From Lachnospiraceae bacterium UBA7093 (GTDB lineage: Bacteria; Bacillota; Clostridia; Lachnospirales; Lachnospiraceae): a stretch of DNA of 64,000 nt. Location of the stretch: positions 43,800 to 107,799 of the forward strand of contig DKYT01000006.1 of the NCBI GenBank assembly GCA_002492465.1, in the 5' to 3' direction. Shown in pieces: positions 14,658-23,784 of this stretch. Position numbers and translations under genes: made by a program. The notes under the pieces are model-generated. The model worked only from the letters and a program-made list of their open reading frames with translations. It was not told the origin of the DNA and ran no database searches. The stretch's first letter is position 1. Each line of letters starts with the position of its first letter.

Positions 14658-16013
14658 TTATTCTTCCAGAACAGCCTTTACTCTGTCAATCATGTTCTGG
14701 ACACCTTCTTCCGGTGTAATGCTCTTCGTCATAATCGCACTGTTTTCTTCTTCCATTATTGTATAAATTTCACCGCCCTTGGCATTCATGGGCTGTTCAA
14801 TTACTTTCTTTTCACAGGATATATATTTTGCCAGGTTGTCCGGCGCCCCTGGGTAAACCTCTGGTGCCGCATCAAAAACTTCCTCCACCGCTCCCAGGCT
14901 ATAAGCCGGAATAATGCCGCAGGATGCCAGAATCTTTGCCCCATCCTCGCCGCAGACATATTTCATAAACTGCCATGCCTCCGCCGGATGCTTTGCGTAT
15001 GCGCCGATCGATACCGGGGTAACGCCTCCAATACAATTTTCGTTGCCCATTCCGTCATTGTTGGGCATAGAACATACACCCCAATTAAAGTCCTTGGCAT
15101 TTTCAAATAAATTATTAACAAACCATGTACCCATCTGCAGCATCGCTACCTGCTGATTGTAAAATATACCGGTGTAATGAAGATTCGAGGATGTGAGCAT
15201 ACCATAATCAAAAATGACTCCTTCATCCTGCATCGCCAGGAATTCCTTGTAATAGGGGATCAGGGCATCATATGTGTCCGGATCGTCAAAAACGAAATCT
15301 TCCGTCCTGGCTGCATACATGTAAATATTTCCCATCCACTGCGCCACAAGCGCGCCATAAACCTTGTCATTGCCCTCGCCGCTGGTCATTTTTGTCGCCA
15401 GGGCATGATATTCTTCCATGCTCATTCCATCTTCCGGGTAAGCAACTCCTGCCGCATCAAACAAATTCTTATTATAATACAACAGGTTGTTATCATAGCG
15501 GAAGGGAAGTGCATAGGTATGTCCCTCCAAGCTGAGCGCATCAACCAGGCCTGCATAGGCGCCGGCGTCAAAGTCTGTGTCGCTTCCAAGCAGGTCATCC
15601 AGTGCATACACATGTCCCTGATTAATCAGCGCCGCCAGACTGGGCGTTCCCTTTGTAAACACTACGTCAAAATCTTGGTGACCCCCTAATTGGGTGGTAA
15701 TAACCGTATCATACTCATCTGACGAAAATTCTACAATTTCAATGGATATATTCGGATATTCTGCATGAAAAGCGTCAAATATGGTTTTATAATATTCTGT
15801 GTTGGAATAATCCCATATTGCCACCTTGATAGTCACGTCTTCACCTGTCGCCTCCGCAGTATCTGCCTGCTGGGGTTCCGCCTGCGTCCCATTGGTTTCC
15901 ACACCATCCTCCGCCGGACTGCTTTCCGGAACATTATCCTTCCCCCCGCATCCTGCCAATAACCCCGCCGTCATGACAACTGCCATGATGCCTGCAATTA
16001 ATCTCTTTTTCAT
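14658..16013 (-). CDS. Extracellular sugar-binding lipoprotein (CUT1, family 1)
   Basis: The 451-residue protein has a lipoprotein signal peptide (MKKRLIAGIMAVVMTAGLLAGCGG, lipobox LAGC with C22). An acidic linker and the family 1 solute-binding fold follow, with IKVAIWDYSNTEYYKTIFDAF early and FDVVFTKGTPSLAALI and AWQFMKYVCGEDGAKI later. It is anchored outside the membrane and delivers an oligosaccharide to the two permeases. The neighbouring beta-glycosidases suggest a beta-linked glycoside. GAGGGAAAAGG precedes the start. It may have its own promoter in the 111-bp gap after the GH3 stop. Confidence 0.93.
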   Translation of the reverse strand: MKKRLIAGIMAVVMTAGLLAGCGGKDNVPESSPAEDGVETNGTQAEPQQADTAEATGEDVTIKVAIWDYSNTEYYKTIFDAFHAEYPNISIEIVEFSSDEYDTVITTQLGGHQDFDVVFTKGTPSLAALINQGHVYALDDLLGSDTDFDAGAYAGLVDALSLEGHTYALPFRYDNNLLYYNKNLFDAAGVAYPEDGMSMEEYHALATKMTSGEGNDKVYGALVAQWMGNIYMYAARTEDFVFDDPDTYDALIPYYKEFLAMQDEGVIFDYGMLTSSNLHYTGIFYNQQVAMLQMGTWFVNNLFENAKDFNWGVCSMPNNDGMGNENCIGGVTPVSIGAYAKHPAEAWQFMKYVCGEDGAKILASCGIIPAYSLGAVEEVFDAAPEVYPGAPDNLAKYISCEKKVIEQPMNAKGGEIYTIMEEENSAIMTKSITPEEGVQNMIDRVKAVLEE

Positions 16014-16092
16014 CCTTTTCCCTCTCTTTCTCTTTCAATTGTCAGAAACCGGCTTCTTGTAATAAAGATTTTACCAGAACAATCTGTTTTAA

Positions 16093-16115
16093 TATTGTAA
16101 AATAACACTCACAAT
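16093..16115. promoter_or_regulatory. Possible operator ahead of the sugar-binding protein gene
   Basis: ATTGTAA near 16094-16100 and ACAAT at 16111-16115 form a short inverted repeat in the only gap (16014-16124) of the glycoside locus. TTGTAA also occurs in the AraC/GH1 intergenic repeat at 22458-22489, so both could be sites for the same regulator. The evidence is weak. Confidence 0.25.
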
Positions 16116-16124
16116 TATAAAATT

Positions 16125-18566
16125 CTATATTTCTTTTATATTTTTCTCTCTTCTTTTTTCTATTTTTCCAATTGTTTCCACCAGATGCGTGACTGCCCAT
16201 TCCATAGCATCCCTTGTCAGCCTTCCTTTCCCATAGCCCTCCAGGATCTGGCGGATTACCGGAGGTCCTCCCGGCATGATAATATCATTCCCCGCCGCAA
16301 CAGCGTCAGCTCCGTTTACGGCAAAATCCATATCTCCCCAATCAGTAACAACAAAACCTTTAAACCCCCATTCCTCCCTTAAAATTGAGGTACACAATTC
16401 CTCATTTCCTCCGGCAAAGACCCCGTTTATTTTATTAAATGAAGTCATAAGGCATAAAATCCCCGCCTCCTTTATCAACATCTCAAAGGGCTTCAGATAA
16501 AGCTCTCTTGCCGCCCTCTCCTGAATAATAGAATCCACGGCATCATAATTTTTCTTTTCGCACCCCCGGCGATAAGTTTCCTGTTCATTTATGGCAAAAT
16601 GTTTCGGGCAGACCAGTACCGGATGATTTTCCTGAACCCCCTTGCTGATCTCACAGGCACTGACTCCTGTCAAATAAGGGTCTTCTGAAAAAAACTCAAA
16701 ATTCCTCCCCCCCAATGGATGCCTATGTAGATTCACTGCCGGCGCCAGCCAGATATCTACCTGCCGTTTCCGGCACTCCTCCCCCACAGCATTGCCAAAT
16801 TCGTACCATAATTTTCTGTTAAAGGCACACGCCATCAACATTTCCGCAGGCCACGCAACCGCCCCGATCCCCGCAGGACCGTCTTTATAAAAGACCGACC
16901 GGATCCCCTGGTCAACAATCGCCGGAGAAACATACCCCCGGACGCCGGTGGGATGGCTATTGGTGGTAAGCGGTCTCCCTGCCTGGTCAAAAATGGTTCC
17001 CGGAACACCGTCCTCCTCAAACGCCGAAAAAGGAAGCCCTGAGCCATAGCCCACACACAATGCCGCCAGTTGCTCAACCGTCAGCTTTTGAACCTGATCC
17101 GCTTTCACTTCCCTGCTGACCTTCGTTTCCTCCTTCCGGATTTCCCCGCCCAGGGTAAACTGGCACTTTTCCCCGTTCTCTTCCCTCCCATTCTTTTGCA
17201 ACGATAAGAACGTAAGCTTTCCCCGGTTGCAGGGACGCAAGCCGATTCGGTTTTCGCACTGCTTTATGATAATATCCTTTTCAACCCTTACCCGGATCAC
17301 TGTCTTTGTATTTCTGGAGGAATTGCCCGTCCGAATTTGATATTTTCCCTGTTCAATCACATAAGCGGCGGATTTTTCATCATAGCAGCTCCATTCCCGC
17401 CATGGTACAAAAAGATGTACGCTCTCGCTCATTCCCGGCTGGAGCAGCTCTGTCTTTTCAAATCCCTTCAACTCCTGCTCTGCACGGTTCATCCTGCTTT
17501 GGACGGATAAATATAACTGTACCGTCTCTTTTCCCGGCATATTTCCCACATTAGCCACATTTTCTATAATTTCAATACCATCCGGTCTTTTTTCCGCCCG
17601 GACAAAGGTTATCTCAAATCTGGTATAAGACCTTCCAAATCCAAAGGGAAACAGCGGTTCTATCCTGAAAGTATCAAAATAGCGATACCCGGCATAAATA
17701 TCCTCCCAATAGAAAGTAACGGGACTTTTTGCAAACCCTGCGCTTCCGTTTTCCGCAGCGCTTAACCCATAGCTGTCATAGGTAAGCACATTGTCAGTAT
17801 GCTCTTTATCCCATGAAAAATGCGCAGCCGCCGGATAGTCCTCATACCTTTTTGCCACTGTCACAGACAGCTTCCCTGAGGGGTTTACATTCCCCACAAG
17901 AATATCCGCCAACGCCGCCGCCCCTTCTTCTCCCAAAACGCCGGCAAATAGCATACTCTTAATGCTTTTGTATTCTTCCGTCCACGACAGGTCAATCCAT
18001 CCATTGATATTTAAAACCAGGACAACATTGGGAAAACAGCTGCAAACCTGATCCACAAGTCTTTTTTCACTGTCCGTAAGGTAATAATCCCCCTCAAGAT
18101 GACGGTCGCATTCCTCCCCGCCGGAATTTCTCCCAATCACCAGAATCGCCTTATCTGTATATCTTCCTGCCTGCCGAAGTATCTCTCCAGGAATTCCATA
18201 CTCACTTGCCGGCGCATGGTATTTTCCAAACAGCTCATACATAAGCCCGCTGTTTTTCCCCTCGCCGGACGTTATTTCGTATGCCTCCTGCTTCCCTTCC
18301 TTTTCCCCCGCGGCAATCTGCCTGTCATAAAACTCTTTTATGACAGGTTCTACCTTTATTCCTGCCTGAATACACGCCTCCTGGATCGTACAGCTTTTGG
18401 GGGAATGGACTGTTCCAGATCCGTTTCCTGCATAAACGGTACTGATTTGCGCCCTTCCAAAAAGCGCCGCTTTTGCTCCCTTTGAAAAGGGGAGCAAATG
18501 TTCTTTGTTTTCCAATAATACAATTGCTTCTTCCGCAATTTTCCTCGCTGTTGCCCTGGCATCCAT
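16125..18566 (-). CDS. GH3 beta-glucosidase with swapped domain order
   Basis: The 813-residue enzyme carries the GH3 domains in reversed order. The C-terminal alpha/beta sandwich comes first (about residues 8-235, EEAIVLLENKEHLLPF, GEEGAAALADILVGNVNPSGKL). A fibronectin-like segment follows (about 340-425) and the TIM-barrel domain is last (about 530-770). Barrel motifs are intact: KHFAINEQE at 655-663 and nucleophile D742 in VVTDWGD. This swap is known in some rumen Firmicute beta-glucosidases. No signal peptide is visible, so it probably cleaves imported glycosides inside the cell. Its start follows AAGGTG. It is cotranscribed with the upstream GH genes. Confidence 0.9.
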   Translation of the reverse strand: MDARATARKIAEEAIVLLENKEHLLPFSKGAKAALFGRAQISTVYAGNGSGTVHSPKSCTIQEACIQAGIKVEPVIKEFYDRQIAAGEKEGKQEAYEITSGEGKNSGLMYELFGKYHAPASEYGIPGEILRQAGRYTDKAILVIGRNSGGEECDRHLEGDYYLTDSEKRLVDQVCSCFPNVVLVLNINGWIDLSWTEEYKSIKSMLFAGVLGEEGAAALADILVGNVNPSGKLSVTVAKRYEDYPAAAHFSWDKEHTDNVLTYDSYGLSAAENGSAGFAKSPVTFYWEDIYAGYRYFDTFRIEPLFPFGFGRSYTRFEITFVRAEKRPDGIEIIENVANVGNMPGKETVQLYLSVQSRMNRAEQELKGFEKTELLQPGMSESVHLFVPWREWSCYDEKSAAYVIEQGKYQIRTGNSSRNTKTVIRVRVEKDIIIKQCENRIGLRPCNRGKLTFLSLQKNGREENGEKCQFTLGGEIRKEETKVSREVKADQVQKLTVEQLAALCVGYGSGLPFSAFEEDGVPGTIFDQAGRPLTTNSHPTGVRGYVSPAIVDQGIRSVFYKDGPAGIGAVAWPAEMLMACAFNRKLWYEFGNAVGEECRKRQVDIWLAPAVNLHRHPLGGRNFEFFSEDPYLTGVSACEISKGVQENHPVLVCPKHFAINEQETYRRGCEKKNYDAVDSIIQERAARELYLKPFEMLIKEAGILCLMTSFNKINGVFAGGNEELCTSILREEWGFKGFVVTDWGDMDFAVNGADAVAAGNDIIMPGGPPVIRQILEGYGKGRLTRDAMEWAVTHLVETIGKIEKRREKNIKEI

Positions 18567-18615
18567 CTGTTTTCACCTTACCCTTTCCATATCCGACAGG
18601 GGTTTTTATTCCGGC

Positions 18616-21048
18616 TCATCCTTTTATCATCAAATGATATTGTATCCCCGGAATTTCCCCGTTTAACCTAAAGCAAATACCCTTTTCTGATTTCCATCCC
18701 TCTATTTTGGCAAGCACGTCCCCAACCGGGGTTAAAATGGAAAGTTCCGCCGCTTCTGCTTTTACATAAAGCGCTCCCTCCAATGTCTCCGCGTACAGCC
18801 TGCCTTCCAGAACTGCTTTTGTGAAAGCGCGTCCCGCCTGCTTTTGTCCCGGCTGATAAACTGTCTCATCCATTCCGGTATCTCCCATTGCCGTTAATAT
18901 ATACTCCTTTGCCTCAGCAAACGCCTTTCCCTCTGTTCCCATCAGGGCAAGGGTAATCCTTTCGTTTTCTGATTCCACCATAATCCGGTCGGAAAGAGGA
19001 ATTTCACCCTTTGGCATGCCGCTGAAGTAAGCGCAATGGGAGGTGTGAATCCTATATTGGCAATGTTCAGGGTCAAATATTATTTCCTTTGTATCGGAAA
19101 TAAATTTTCCTTCTACCAGCCCTGTATCCTTCTGCAAAATCCCCCATTCCTTCATTGCCCGATCCATTATTTTTGCAAATCCGCTGTAATCTCCGTCCCG
19201 GGAAATTTGCGCAATCTCATCGAACACAAGCGCCTGCTCTCCCAAATGCACGCCCCTTTGGATTTCCCGCGTACCTTTTGCTGCCTGCGCCAGCCGCTTC
19301 TTCTCTTTGCTCCTCCGCCACGCATCCCTGTACAACGACCATGCATAATAAACCCCGTGCCGTGCATCCGACAGGTCGGCTCCGTTCAAAAAGCCTGCAT
19401 TTACAGCCACGTCCGCATCCCCCTGATAGCACTCGCCGCCATCCAGGAAAACGCTTCGCATAGCCGTCACATAGGGGAAAAAAGTAGATGGCATTGCATG
19501 GGAAGCTGGCAAAGTCCTCAGATCGTTTTGTGTGTAAACCACATCCACCCGGTTGTTTGCCGGAGCTACCAGCCCCTTTAAGAAAACGAATGCCATAAAG
19601 CCCCACTGGCACACAACCGCCGGATCATTGTATACATCAAATATACTTAAAATTTTATCCGCAGGCTGATCATCCCAGCGCTCAGAAGTATGGTGGTTAT
19701 AAAGGATCAAGCCATCCCAATCATTTAAACACGCGTAAGCAACTGTATGCACAAGGGATGTAGAGTGAAAAGGATGCAGCCCATATTCATTCCATTCGCT
19801 GAGCATAAAGGGCTTCCCCTCCACCGCCGCCATTGCCCCAAGGCTGAGCAAGGAGGTGGCTCTTGCATTTCCCCCTTTCTGCATTGTCAGCGGGTTGAAA
19901 GACACATATTCCCTGGGACCCAGCACATAATAGGTATTATCCTGCACAGGTAGCAGAGGATGGTTAAAATAGCTGTTATTTTCAATCACATCGCCATCTA
20001 TATGCCCGTAAATATCAGCTGCGCCGGTCAATAAATTGCTGGTAACGATCGGCACGCTTACGCCCAGGGAATGAAGATAATCTTTCATCATTCGATAGAA
20101 ATTCCGATTAATCCCTATTCCAAATTCCATAAAATCCCCATACCGGGCGGCATTTACTCCGCATTCCCACGCTGCCGCCGGATCATTGACCGGCTGATAT
20201 GCCTCTCCGTCCACTCCCAGTACCGTTCCTTTTTCCGGATCCTCCTCATCCCCCAGGGCGCAGCTCCCGTCATTTGTCCATGCCTTTTTCAACTGCTCCC
20301 TGGTGCCGTACTTCATCAGCAGGAAATGATTAAACCGCTTCTGCACCTCATCTCTATAGGGCTGCATGTCCTCCCTGCCGTCCGTCCCCATGGTACCGTT
20401 TATGGCGGACTCCTCATTGTTGATTTGAACCACAACTACGGCGGGATCATCTACAAGCGCCAGGCCTGTGTATGGGTTCACGTGACATAAGAGCATCTTT
20501 GCATATTCTTTTTGCAATTCAATCATACGCTTGTTATACATGGGAAAACGCTTCAGGCATGACCCCGGATTTCCCGGATAATCCAGCCCGTCTCCCTCTC
20601 TGAAGTCTCTCGCCACAATCAAGTCTATGTGCAGATAAATTCCTTTCTCCCTTAGCTTTGCCACAAAATAATCAAAGCGGTCAATACCTTCCCGGTTAAA
20701 TTCTCTGCCGTTCCCCTTCTGATAATCCAGGAGCGGCGCTTCCTTACAGCTGCTCCAGCTCCCCGGCTCCTCGCCCACAGGGGCATCGGCGGCGTGCAGC
20801 CGGATGATGTTTACCCCCATGCTTGCAAAACGTTCCGCCATTTTATCTGCTGTTTCATGGTCCGGCGTATTGGATCTTGCCGCCACATTAAATCCCAGGA
20901 ACCTTGCGCGGGTTCCGTCTTCAAAATAGAAATGCCCTTTTCTTACTCTCACAAATCCATGTTTTCCTGCAGGCGCATCAAGCAGGTAGGAAAAATCCAA
21001 CACTCCTTTGTTTGCCTCCGTCTTATGAATGCTAATGTTCTTCTTCAT
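18616..21048 (-). CDS. Clan GH-A-like glycoside hydrolase (cellulase-type barrel), family not assigned
   Basis: The 810-residue protein appears to be a TIM-barrel hydrolase. FLGFNVAARSNTPDHE opens the barrel, NIIRLHAADAP follows near residue 80, and VVQINNEES at 206-214 places E212 as the likely acid/base. FMLSEWNEYG at 414-423 places E418 as the likely nucleophile. These are the two strand-4 and strand-7 glutamates of clan GH-A. A C-terminal region of about 250 residues looks like a beta-rich accessory domain. No signal peptide is seen. AGGGAGGA precedes the start. It starts 9 nt after the GH1 stop. It could be a GH5 subfamily or an unclassified family. Confidence 0.7.
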   Translation of the reverse strand: MKKNISIHKTEANKGVLDFSYLLDAPAGKHGFVRVRKGHFYFEDGTRARFLGFNVAARSNTPDHETADKMAERFASMGVNIIRLHAADAPVGEEPGSWSSCKEAPLLDYQKGNGREFNREGIDRFDYFVAKLREKGIYLHIDLIVARDFREGDGLDYPGNPGSCLKRFPMYNKRMIELQKEYAKMLLCHVNPYTGLALVDDPAVVVVQINNEESAINGTMGTDGREDMQPYRDEVQKRFNHFLLMKYGTREQLKKAWTNDGSCALGDEEDPEKGTVLGVDGEAYQPVNDPAAAWECGVNAARYGDFMEFGIGINRNFYRMMKDYLHSLGVSVPIVTSNLLTGAADIYGHIDGDVIENNSYFNHPLLPVQDNTYYVLGPREYVSFNPLTMQKGGNARATSLLSLGAMAAVEGKPFMLSEWNEYGLHPFHSTSLVHTVAYACLNDWDGLILYNHHTSERWDDQPADKILSIFDVYNDPAVVCQWGFMAFVFLKGLVAPANNRVDVVYTQNDLRTLPASHAMPSTFFPYVTAMRSVFLDGGECYQGDADVAVNAGFLNGADLSDARHGVYYAWSLYRDAWRRSKEKKRLAQAAKGTREIQRGVHLGEQALVFDEIAQISRDGDYSGFAKIMDRAMKEWGILQKDTGLVEGKFISDTKEIIFDPEHCQYRIHTSHCAYFSGMPKGEIPLSDRIMVESENERITLALMGTEGKAFAEAKEYILTAMGDTGMDETVYQPGQKQAGRAFTKAVLEGRLYAETLEGALYVKAEAAELSILTPVGDVLAKIEGWKSEKGICFRLNGEIPGIQYHLMIKG

Positions 21049-21057
21049 ATATCCTCC

Positions 21058-22386
21058 CTACAAATTTTCTCCATTTTCTTTTATAAGCCGGGCATACCAC
21101 AGGGCGGAATCCTTTAAAATTCTTTCCTGGGTACGATAATCCACATAAATCAACCCAAATCGTTTATCATATCCTTCCGCCCATTCAAAATTGTCTAAAA
21201 CAGACCAATATAGATACCCCAGGACTTGATATCCCTCATCCACCGCACGTTTTAATCCTTTCAAATACCATCTCAAATACTCAATTCTCTGGGGATCATG
21301 AACCCTTCCGTCGTTCATTTTGAAATCAGTATTTGCCATGCCATTTTCAGTGATCAGAATAGGAAGGTGATAGGTTTCCTGTAAAAACCGCACCGCCCAA
21401 TAAAGTGCATCAGGTGTAATTGCCCACCCCATCGCCGTTCTTGGCATCCCAGGGTAAACAGCTTCGTTTTTTCCCCCTTCATCATCATAATTGTTGGCTT
21501 TATAACAATTATATCCCAGAAAATCCAGGGGCTGGCAGATCCATTCTCTTTCCTCTTCCCCCAGAACCTCTTCCAATGCCGGATGTATTTCATTCTTTAA
21601 AACAGGATTCAGCCACCAGCTTACCTGGCGGATATCTATCTTATCTGCAAACATTGCCTGTCTTGCCTTTTCAATCTCCCCTTCCGTCTCCTTCCATGGA
21701 ACCAAAAGAGTGCCATCCATGGCAATCCCTATTTGGGGCGCCAGAACTGCTTTTTTGCGGATCATTCTCACTGCCTTCCCATGCGCCAGAAGTACATTTT
21801 TGGTCAGGATGCATACTTCCTTCAATGTTTTCACCTCTTTTGCCGGGCGAACCTCAAACGGCGCATGTCCTCCCGTGATATATCCGTTTCCAATAAATGT
21901 TGCCGCTTCATTAAAGGTAATCCAAAACGCCACTTTATCTGAAAGTGCCTCTGTCACAGCCTTTGCAAATTCTGCAAAGTAATTGCTGATTTCATCGCAA
22001 AACCACCCTCCTTTTTCATGCAGCCACATTGGAAGGTTCCAATGATACAAAGTACATATTGGCGTTATCCCGGCATTCTCCAGTTCTTTTACCAGGTTCT
22101 TATAAAACCGGATTCCTTTTTCATTGATTTCATGCTCCCGCGGCATAATCCTTGGCCAGCTTACCGAGAACCGATAGGCTTTTAAGCCCATTTTTTTCAT
22201 AAGCGCCACATCCTCCCGATAACGGTGATAATGGTCGCATGCCATGTCGCCATTATCCCCATGCTTTACGTAATGCGCTGCAAGGGCATCCCAAATTCCA
22301 GGACCTTTCCCCTCCTCACAATGCGCCCCTTCTATCTGATAGGCGGCGCTCGCCGCTCCCCAAAGAAACTCTGATGAAAATCCCAT
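21058..22386 (-). CDS. GH1 family beta-glucosidase
   Basis: The 442-residue cytoplasmic enzyme shows a complete GH1 layout: N-terminal FLWGAASAAYQIEGA, acid/base E160 in TFNEA, nucleophile E347 in ITENG, and the aglycone region WSVLDNFEWAEGYDKRFGL. It hydrolyses beta-glucosides or beta-galactosides; the lack of a phospho-binding signature favours unphosphorylated substrates, in line with ABC rather than PTS uptake. It is the first gene of the run GH1, GH-A, GH3, binding protein and permeases, and is transcribed away from the AraC regulator. A perfect 9-bp inverted repeat lies in the shared upstream region. Confidence 0.95.
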   Translation of the reverse strand: MGFSSEFLWGAASAAYQIEGAHCEEGKGPGIWDALAAHYVKHGDNGDMACDHYHRYREDVALMKKMGLKAYRFSVSWPRIMPREHEINEKGIRFYKNLVKELENAGITPICTLYHWNLPMWLHEKGGWFCDEISNYFAEFAKAVTEALSDKVAFWITFNEAATFIGNGYITGGHAPFEVRPAKEVKTLKEVCILTKNVLLAHGKAVRMIRKKAVLAPQIGIAMDGTLLVPWKETEGEIEKARQAMFADKIDIRQVSWWLNPVLKNEIHPALEEVLGEEEREWICQPLDFLGYNCYKANNYDDEGGKNEAVYPGMPRTAMGWAITPDALYWAVRFLQETYHLPILITENGMANTDFKMNDGRVHDPQRIEYLRWYLKGLKRAVDEGYQVLGYLYWSVLDNFEWAEGYDKRFGLIYVDYRTQERILKDSALWYARLIKENGENL

Positions 22387-22457
22387 TGCCCAACCTCATT
22401 TCCTGTGTATTTTATTTTCCTGCTATGGCTCTCATTCTATCATACATTTCTCCTCAC

Positions 22458-22489
22458 ATATTACAAAATACTATTCAAAATTGTAATAT
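22458..22489. promoter_or_regulatory. Inverted repeat in the GH1-AraC intergenic region
   Basis: ATATTACAA (22458-22466) and TTGTAATAT (22481-22489) are perfect 9-bp arms with 23 bp from centre to centre, about two helical turns. The site sits between the divergent GH1 and AraC genes and is a likely binding site for the AraC protein. Confidence 0.5.
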
Positions 22490-22555
22490 TATATCTTGCT
22501 TTTTATAATTTTAACGCCTATACTAAAAACAAAACTTCACAAGAGAGGTCTTGTT

Positions 22556-23764
22556 ATGGATTATATTTCTTTTTGTAAAAATTTTTTTGGCGCCACAAAT
22601 ATTCCCATATTTCTCCTGAAAAATGGACAGGTAGAATATTCCGCCATGATGGAGACGCTGCCTGTAACTTCCCAGGCGGCATGGCGGATTTATCCCACAG
22701 ATCACAACCCCGGCTTTTGCGGCTATTCTCCTGATCTGGAATATGGCAGAGTACAAATTGAAAATACGGATTACGATTTAATCATAGGTCCCGCCTTCAG
22801 CGTACCTGTTACAAGCCAACTTGTTCGGCAGTTTATGCGCGAATTGACGATTCCTTTGAACGCACGGGAACTGCTTACCGAATTTCTTTGTGCAATTCCC
22901 AGAACCAGCCATCTGCAGCTCTGCAAATATCTTGCTTTTCTGCATCTGTGCGTGAACCATAAAGAAACTGACTTCCATGACCTGAATCATATGAGCACAG
23001 ATTATTCCGACAGCACAGACAGCTATCCTTCCAATGACATTATAGAGTATATGGAAAATGATGATTTCCATAATTCTTACTACTTCGAGCTTGAAATGTA
23101 TCAGTATGTACGGGATGGAAATATGGAACAATTGAAAGCATTTCTGCATTCCAGTAAGATGTCCTGGAAAGAAGGGAAAATGGCTCACACCCCTATGCGC
23201 CATTCCAAAAACATTTTTATTGGTTTAGCCACAAAAGTAGGTATGCTTGGCGCTATTCCCGGAGGAATGGATATAGAAAAAACATATCAGCTTATCGATT
23301 TTTATGTTCAAAAATGTGAATACCTTCTGTCGATTGAAGAAATTCATAAACTTCAGTATATTATGATAATGGATTTTTGCCAACGGGTTAACGAAGCACG
23401 CATTCCCGAAAGTGTTACCAGCGAAATCTATCAATGCATGGATTACATCCGTAACCACACAAACGAGCCAATCAGCATTGAAGACATCTCCAGGCAAATT
23501 CACCGCAGCAGTTCCTATACCATGAAACACTTTAAGGAAGAACTGGGCATGCCTATAAGCGCTTATATTACAAAATGCCGCCTGGAAGATGCCAAAAGAC
23601 TGCTGGCATACAGCAACAAAAGCCTGGCAGAAATCAGCAGTTATCTCTGCTTTTCAAGCCAGGCATATTTCCAAAATGTTTTTAAAAAGCAATATGGGAC
23701 TACCCCCCTGCAATACCGCAAAAAAGAACATCGATCAAAAACTTCCTTAAAAAAGACCACTTAA
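22556..23764 (+). CDS. AraC-family transcriptional regulator
   Basis: The 402-residue protein has a C-terminal AraC double helix-turn-helix (about residues 305-395). The first helix pair reads PISIEDISRQIHRSSSYTMKHFKEELGM. The second contains LAEISSYLCFSSQAYFQNVFKKQYGTTPLQYR, close to the family consensus. The N-terminal 280 residues form a sensor with no recognised fold, beginning SFCKNFFGATNIPIFLL. The ATG at 22556 is chosen because AGAGAGG precedes it; an open frame 20 codons longer lacks a site. Divergent orientation from the glycosidase/importer operon points to local activation in response to the imported sugar. Confidence 0.9.
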   Translation: MDYISFCKNFFGATNIPIFLLKNGQVEYSAMMETLPVTSQAAWRIYPTDHNPGFCGYSPDLEYGRVQIENTDYDLIIGPAFSVPVTSQLVRQFMRELTIPLNARELLTEFLCAIPRTSHLQLCKYLAFLHLCVNHKETDFHDLNHMSTDYSDSTDSYPSNDIIEYMENDDFHNSYYFELEMYQYVRDGNMEQLKAFLHSSKMSWKEGKMAHTPMRHSKNIFIGLATKVGMLGAIPGGMDIEKTYQLIDFYVQKCEYLLSIEEIHKLQYIMIMDFCQRVNEARIPESVTSEIYQCMDYIRNHTNEPISIEDISRQIHRSSSYTMKHFKEELGMPISAYITKCRLEDAKRLLAYSNKSLAEISSYLCFSSQAYFQNVFKKQYGTTPLQYRKKEHRSKTSLKKTT

Positions 23765-23784
23765 TTTAAAAATACCGGCTGCCC

